Under the pieces are notes generated by a model. The model did not search any database. It was given only the letters and a program-made list of their open reading frames with translations, and had not been told where the DNA came from. The position numbers and the translations under genes were made by a program. From contig NZ_JAUSSR010000008.1 of the NCBI RefSeq assembly GCF_030812475.1, positions 124,001-188,000 of the forward strand: a stretch of DNA of 64,000 bases. The letters run 5' to 3'. Shown here in pieces: positions 60,147-64,000 of this stretch. Origin of the DNA: Pseudomonas lini (GTDB taxonomy: Bacteria; Pseudomonadota; Gammaproteobacteria; Pseudomonadales; Pseudomonadaceae). How positions within the stretch are numbered: position 1 is the first letter of the stretch; every line of letters starts with the position of its first letter.

Positions 60147-60524
60147 TTAGAGCATCAACTTGACGACGGATTCGTTCGGGTCGCGGGTTTTTCCAGCCGC
60201 TTTGAGCTCGGCAAGATAATCGCTCCAGAGATCCTCTTGGCGCACGCCTAACTGGTACAGATACTCCCAGGTGAACAGGCCGCTGTCGTGGCCGTCGTCG
60301 AAGGTCAATTTCAGGGCGTACTGACCGGCCGGTTCGACCTTGGTCAGGCCTACGCCGATCTTGCCAAATTGCAGGATGGGTTTGCCGTGGCCCTGGACCT
60401 CGGCGGAGGGAGAGTGCACGCGAAGGAATTCGGCGGGCAGGTGAAATTCCTCGCCGGACGCATATTTCAGCGACAGGGTTTTCGAGGCTTTGTGCAGTTT
60501 GATGTCGGTGGGGAGTTGGGTCAT
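60147..60524 (-). CDS. DUF971 family protein (gamma-butyrobetaine hydroxylase N-terminal-like)
   Basis: A 125-residue small protein with the domain also found at the N-terminus of gamma-butyrobetaine hydroxylase, possibly zinc-binding or Fe-S related in other members; the function here is unknown. Conserved text: IKLHKASKTLSLKYASGEEF near 8, LPAEFLRVHSPSAEVQGHG near 29, and FDDGHDSGLFTWEYLYQLG near 75. The gene sits between hslU and phaC1, a conserved Pseudomonas context. Confidence 0.92.
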   Translation of the reverse strand: MTQLPTDIKLHKASKTLSLKYASGEEFHLPAEFLRVHSPSAEVQGHGKPILQFGKIGVGLTKVEPAGQYALKLTFDDGHDSGLFTWEYLYQLGVRQEDLWSDYLAELKAAGKTRDPNESVVKLML

Positions 60525-60551
60525 GGCCGAATGTCCGTCTGTGCGGAACCT

Positions 60552-60645
60552 TGTGGGAGCGAGCCTGCTCGCGAAGGGTTATCACATTCAACATCATCGT
60601 TGACTGTTATACCGCTTTCGCGAGCAGGCTCGCTCCCACAGGTCC
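60552..60645. repeat. REPIN between hslU and the DUF971 gene
   Basis: GTGGGAGCGAGCCTGCTCGC faces TTTCGCGAGCAGGCTCGCTC; spacer with TTCAACATCATCGTTGA, the second spacer subfamily. Confidence 0.93.
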
Positions 60646-60665
60646 GCTACCGCTGTAAGAGTTTC

Positions 60666-62003
60666 TTACAGGATATAACGGGACAGGTCTTCGTTCTGCG
60701 CCAATTCACCCAAATGATTGTTGACGTAGTCCGCGTCGATCAGGATCGCCTTCTCATCGTGGGCGCTGGCCAGATCGCCGGCGCTGAACGACACCTCTTC
60801 GAGCAGGCGCTCGAGCAGGGTGTGCAGGCGACGGGCACCGATGTTCTCGGTCTTCTCGTTGACCTGCCAGGCGATCTCGGCAATACGCTTGATACCGTCC
60901 GGCTGGAACTCGATGACCAGTCCTTCGGTTTTCAGCAGTGCGCAATACTGCTCGGTGAGCGATGCGTGCGGCTCGCTGAGAATACGTTCGAAGTCTTCAG
61001 GCGTCAGTGCCTTGAGTTCGACGCGAATCGGCAGACGGCCTTGCAGCTCCGGTACCAGATCGCTCGGCTTGCTCAGGTGGAACGCGCCGGAGGCGATGAA
61101 CAGGATGTGGTCGGTCTTGACCATGCCCAGTTTGGTGTTGACGGTGCAGCCCTCGATCAGCGGCAGCAAATCGCGCTGCACGCCTTCACGGGACACGTCG
61201 ACGCCGCCGGAATTGCCGCGCTTGGCGACCTTGTCGATCTCGTCGATGAACACGATACCGTGCTGCTCGACCGCTTCCAGCGCCTTGGCCTTCAACTCTT
61301 CTTCGTTGACCAGGCGACCGGCTTCTTCGTCACGCACCAGTTTCAGCGCTTCCTTGACCTTGATCTTGCGGCTCTTGCGTTTGCCCTTGCCCATGTTGGC
61401 GAAGAGGCTCTGCAACTGGTTGGTCATTTCTTCCATGCCCGGCGGCGCGGAGATATCCACGCCAACCACTTCGGCGACTTCGATTTCGATTTCCTTGTCG
61501 TCCAGTTGACCTTCGCGCAGGCGCTTTCGGAACAGCTGGCGGGTATTGGAGTCGGTCGACGGCGCGGCGTCTTCATTGAAACCCATGCGTGCCGGCGGCA
61601 ACAGGGCGTCGAGGATGCGCTCTTCGGCGGCATCTTCGGCGCGATGGCGAACCTTGGTCATTTCCTGTTCGCGCAGCAGTTTGATGGCCGCGTCGGCCAG
61701 GTCCCGAATGATCGATTCAACGTCACGACCGACATAACCGACTTCGGTGAACTTGGTCGCTTCGACTTTGATGAACGGCGCGTTGGCCAGTTTGGCCAGG
61801 CGACGGGCGATCTCGGTTTTACCTACGCCGGTCGGGCCGATCATCAGAATGTTCTTGGGCGTTACTTCAACGCGCAGCTCTTCAGGCAGCTGCATCCGGC
61901 GCCAGCGGTTACGCAACGCGATGGCGACGGCGCGCTTGGCATCGTCCTGGCCGATGATATGGCGATTGAGTTCATGGACGATTTCACGGGGAGTCATGGA
62001 CAT
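60666..62003 (-). CDS. hslU: ATPase subunit HslU of the HslUV protease
   Basis: The AAA+ unfoldase that feeds HslV. The 445-residue protein has Walker A GPTGVGKTEIARRLA near 59, the pore motif GYVGRDVES near 90, the intermediate (I) domain at about 110-240, Walker B HGIVFIDEIDKVAKR near 250, and sensor/arginine regions, with the C-terminal LGELAQNEDLSRYIL used for docking into HslV. It lies 55 nt after hslV. Confidence 0.97.
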   Translation of the reverse strand: MSMTPREIVHELNRHIIGQDDAKRAVAIALRNRWRRMQLPEELRVEVTPKNILMIGPTGVGKTEIARRLAKLANAPFIKVEATKFTEVGYVGRDVESIIRDLADAAIKLLREQEMTKVRHRAEDAAEERILDALLPPARMGFNEDAAPSTDSNTRQLFRKRLREGQLDDKEIEIEVAEVVGVDISAPPGMEEMTNQLQSLFANMGKGKRKSRKIKVKEALKLVRDEEAGRLVNEEELKAKALEAVEQHGIVFIDEIDKVAKRGNSGGVDVSREGVQRDLLPLIEGCTVNTKLGMVKTDHILFIASGAFHLSKPSDLVPELQGRLPIRVELKALTPEDFERILSEPHASLTEQYCALLKTEGLVIEFQPDGIKRIAEIAWQVNEKTENIGARRLHTLLERLLEEVSFSAGDLASAHDEKAILIDADYVNNHLGELAQNEDLSRYIL

Positions 62004-62058
62004 AGTATTTGGCGGACCTCAAGCAAGAATGAGCCGTGGCACAAGGGCCTGAACAGGC

Positions 62059-62589
62059 TTATTCGGCGCAGTCCTGCTCCTCAATGGTCTGGGTGTGGTT
62101 GGTGAATACACAGATGTCGCCGGCGATGCCGAGTGCGGTTTCGACGATTTCCCTGGCGGACAGATCGGTTTTCTTCAACAGCGCGCTGGCGGCGGCCTGG
62201 GCATAACCACCCCCGGAACCCATGGCGATCAGCCCTTCTTCGGGTTCGACCACGTCGCCGTTGCCGGTGATGATCAGGGACGCGTCTTTGTTGGCGACCG
62301 CGAGCATGGCTTCAAGGCGGCTGAGGGTACGATCGGTACGCCACTCTTTGGCGAGTTCGACGGCGGCGCGAACCAGGTGGCCCTGATGCTTCTCGAGCTG
62401 GCCTTCGAAACGCTCGAACAGGGTGAAGGCGTCAGCGGTGGCGCCGGCAAAACCGGCGATCACCTGGCCGTGATACAGGCGGCGAACTTTCTTCGCATTG
62501 CCTTTCATCACGGTATTACCGAGGGAAACCTGGCCGTCGCCGCCCATGACGACTTTGCCGTGGCGGCGAACTGAAACGATGGTGGTCAA
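62059..62589 (-). CDS. hslV: Protease subunit HslV
   Basis: The proteasome-like peptidase of HslUV with an N-terminal Thr nucleophile. The preferred start is TTG 62589, since it gives TTIVSVRRHGKVVMGGDGQ immediately after the initiator, exposing Thr at position 2 as in all HslV. The upstream in-frame ATG at 62661 would leave a 24-residue extension before this Thr. GGAGAC lies upstream of TTG. It is 176 residues with GNAKKVRRLYHGQVIAGFAG near 34 and GSGGGYAQAAA near 125. Confidence 0.95.
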   Translation of the reverse strand: MTTIVSVRRHGKVVMGGDGQVSLGNTVMKGNAKKVRRLYHGQVIAGFAGATADAFTLFERFEGQLEKHQGHLVRAAVELAKEWRTDRTLSRLEAMLAVANKDASLIITGNGDVVEPEEGLIAMGSGGGYAQAAASALLKKTDLSAREIVETALGIAGDICVFTNHTQTIEEQDCAE

Positions 62590-62724
62590 GGGAGAGTCTC
62601 CACGCAGCGGGGCGAAAATGCCTTCTGCCAACTCATATGGGGGTGGTGATGGGTTTTTCAACTGCGGGGAGGGAGAGAGGACGAGCGGTGTGTGGCGGGG
62701 GAGGGTGTGTTGATAGGGCAGGCG

Positions 62725-62800
62725 CCTTCGCCGGCAAGCCGGCTCCTACAGGGGAATCGCGTAAATCCTGTAGGAGCTGGCTTGCCAGCGAAGAACGACA
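62725..62800. repeat. REPIN between hslV and the SPOR gene
   Basis: CTTCGCCGGCAAGCCGGCTC faces GTAGGAGCTGGCTTGCCAGC with a short spacer. Confidence 0.9.
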
Positions 62801-62821
62801 ACGCGGTGGTGCTGACGTAAA

Positions 62822-63529
62822 TCAGCGGCTCTGGCGTTGTTGTAACAATAAATTGCTGAAACCGCTGCCGGCCAGTTGTTTCTGGGCGGTGGTCAACTGC
62901 TCGCGGTTGCTGAACGGTCCGACCAATACCCGATACCAGGTTTCATCCTTCACGGTCCCGGATTCAACCGCCACCGCCTGTCCAAGCAGGATGATCTGCG
63001 CCCGAACCTTGTCCGCGTCTGCCTCCTTGCGGAACGAACCGGCCTGCAGGAAGAATCTGGTCACCGGTGCCGCTTTGGACACCGGAGGCGCTGGCGGCGG
63101 GGTAATCCCGGCCAATGCAGCCTGAGCGCGCGCGGTGTCGATCTTCGCGGCTTGCTCCGGCGTCACCGGCGTGGTCGCAATGGCCGGCACTTGCGGCGTC
63201 GGCAGGGTTTTCTCCGGCACGGCATCCGGCGGCACGATCACTTCCGATTCCGGCAGCAAGGTATAGAAGTCGTATTTCGGCTTCGCTGGCTGTGTCGGGC
63301 TCGGCGGGGTCTTGTTGGCCTCGGCGATCCTGGTGGCTTTCTGTTGCTCGACTTTCTCGCGCTTGACGCTCTCGCTGCCCTTGCCCGGTTCCAGCTTCAT
63401 CAGGAACACGATGAACGCGCCGACCGTCAGGCCGATGGCCATCCACAGCCAACCCGGGATCGGTTGCTTCGCAGGAGCTTGGTAACGGCTGGCGCCACGC
63501 TTGGGTGCAGGTTTTTTCTTGGCGGCCAA
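62822..63529 (-). CDS. SPOR-domain cell-division/envelope protein (FtsN-like)
   Basis: A 235-residue inner-membrane protein that likely binds denuded peptidoglycan at the septum. A basic cytoplasmic N-terminus (AAKKKPAPKRGASRYQAP) precedes one membrane helix at about 27-45 (LWMAIGLTVGAFIVFLM). A Pro/Lys/Thr-rich periplasmic linker follows, and a C-terminal SPOR domain at about 158-230 (RFFLQAGSFRKEADADKVRA, ETWYRVLVGPFSNREQL). Position between argS and hslV is where many Pseudomonas genomes have an FtsN-like gene. The start at 63529 is one base from the argS stop. Confidence 0.92.
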   Translation of the reverse strand: MAAKKKPAPKRGASRYQAPAKQPIPGWLWMAIGLTVGAFIVFLMKLEPGKGSESVKREKVEQQKATRIAEANKTPPSPTQPAKPKYDFYTLLPESEVIVPPDAVPEKTLPTPQVPAIATTPVTPEQAAKIDTARAQAALAGITPPPAPPVSKAAPVTRFFLQAGSFRKEADADKVRAQIILLGQAVAVESGTVKDETWYRVLVGPFSNREQLTTAQKQLAGSGFSNLLLQQRQSR

Positions 63530-63530
63530 C

Positions 63531-64000
63531 TTACATACGCTCCAGAGTTTCCAGACCCAAGAGTTCCAGGCCTTGCTTGAGAGTGCGACCGGTCAGCGCG
63601 GCGAGGCGCAGGCGGCTTTGCATTTGCGCCGGGGTATCGGCACCGAGGATCGGGCAGTTCTCGTAGAAACTGGAGAACAGGCCGGCAACATCGTACAGGT
63701 AGGTGCACAGAATGTGCGGCGTACCTTTGTCAGACACGTTATTCAACACTTCACCGAACTGCGCCAGTTTCGCTGCCAGTTCGTGTTCGTGTGGCGCTTC
63801 AAGGACGATCTGGCCCTCGACTTCGCTGAAATCCTTGCCGAGTTTGCGGAACACGCCGGCCACGCGGGTGTAGGCGTACAGCAGGTACGGCGCGGTGTTG
63901 CCTTCGAAGTTCAGCATCAGGTCGAAGTTGAAGCTGTAGTCGCTGGTGCGATGCTTGGACAGATCGGCGTACTTCACGGCGCCGATACCCACCACCTTGG
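63531..64000 (-). CDS. argS: Arginyl-tRNA synthetase (C-terminal part)
   Basis: Class I synthetase charging tRNA-Arg. Only the last about 156 residues are inside the window; the gene runs off the right edge. Visible: KYADLSKHRTSDYSFNFDLMLNFEGNTAPY, then the anticodon-binding helical domain ending LAALTGRTLKQGLELLGLET. This is the conserved end of ArgS, and the HIGH and KMSKS regions lie outside. Confidence 0.96.
   Translation of the reverse strand, partial: KVVGIGAVKYADLSKHRTSDYSFNFDLMLNFEGNTAPYLLYAYTRVAGVFRKLGKDFSEVEGQIVLEAPHEHELAAKLAQFGEVLNNVSDKGTPHILCTYLYDVAGLFSSFYENCPILGADTPAQMQSRLRLAALTGRTLKQGLELLGLETLERM

Noticed and set aside
62587..62661. ATG 62661 as the hslV start
   Set aside because: HslV needs Thr directly after the initiator; TTG 62589 provides this and has a ribosome-binding site.
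5182..62800. Recurring short palindromic repeats as a possible CRISPR array
   Set aside because: They are dispersed, mostly single inverted pairs between genes with the Pseudomonas REP consensus; no regular repeat-spacer series and no cas genes.

Overview
The window is a high-GC, gene-dense chromosomal segment of a fluorescent-type Pseudomonas (P. fluorescens/P. putida lineage). Evidence is the gene order (argS–SPOR–hslVU–DUF971–pha cluster–ubiEJB–hisIE–tatABC–rsmE–chemoreceptor), a complete medium-chain-length PHA cluster with two class II synthases, a Pseudomonas-style hut locus with hutF/hutG and proXWV-like transporter genes, and 17 inverted-pair REP elements (REPINs) plus one solitary REP between genes.

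Layout. 1–5.1 kb: glnA (minus, cut by the left edge) with a candidate sigma54/NtrC control region, then thiI and typA. 5.2–16.6 kb: a YkgJ-type Cys-cluster protein, glgP, a DUF2339/DUF3999 membrane pair, fbp, a DUF924 protein, a decayed chemoreceptor tail, and two small lipoproteins (one a lipocalin). 16.7–31.6 kb: the histidine utilisation locus: hutF (minus), then hutC-hutD, then hutU, an NCS1 permease, the ABC system hutXWV, two hutH paralogues, hutI and hutG. 31.8–38.0 kb: pip, dtd, opgG, opgH. 38.0–44.2 kb: a disturbed region with a 5' fragment of a group II intron right behind the opgH terminator, a broken amino-acid ABC transporter operon, and a lower-GC 3.6-kb gene for a PI-PLC-like/FN3-repeat protein. 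44.3–53 kb: a chemoreceptor, rsmE, tatCBA, hisE/hisI and ubiB/ubiJ/ubiE, all minus. 52.6–60.1 kb: PHA genes (phaI/phaF plus; phaD, phaC2, phaZ, phaC1 minus). 60.1–64.0 kb: a DUF971 gene, hslU, hslV, a SPOR-domain gene and the C-terminal end of argS.

The hut genes convert histidine through urocanate, imidazolonepropionate and formiminoglutamate to glutamate by the HutF/HutG branch. HutC represses them; TGTA-N2-TACA palindromes lie in front of hutF/hutC and hutU, and the hutU palindrome sits just downstream of a good sigma54 promoter. The pha genes make, coat and mobilise PHA granules; phaC1 also has a convincing sigma54 promoter candidate.

The most notable points are: (i) the upstream hutH paralogue lacks exactly the Ala-Ser-Gly that forms the MIO cofactor, plus a catalytic Tyr, while the rest of the fold is intact; (ii) the group II intron fragment abutting the opgH terminator is fused into an ABC transporter operon that also carries a 1-nt frameshift and a binding-protein/permease fusion deletion; (iii) the large cytoplasmic-looking PI-PLC-like protein has nine FN3 repeats, ends at an in-frame TAG, and the same frame continues with about 62 codons of FN3-like sequence; (iv) two REPIN subfamilies have conserved spacers, and a solitary REP is flanked by an 8-bp direct repeat next to a chemoreceptor relic. 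I found no CRISPR array, phage, IS element, tRNA or rRNA gene.
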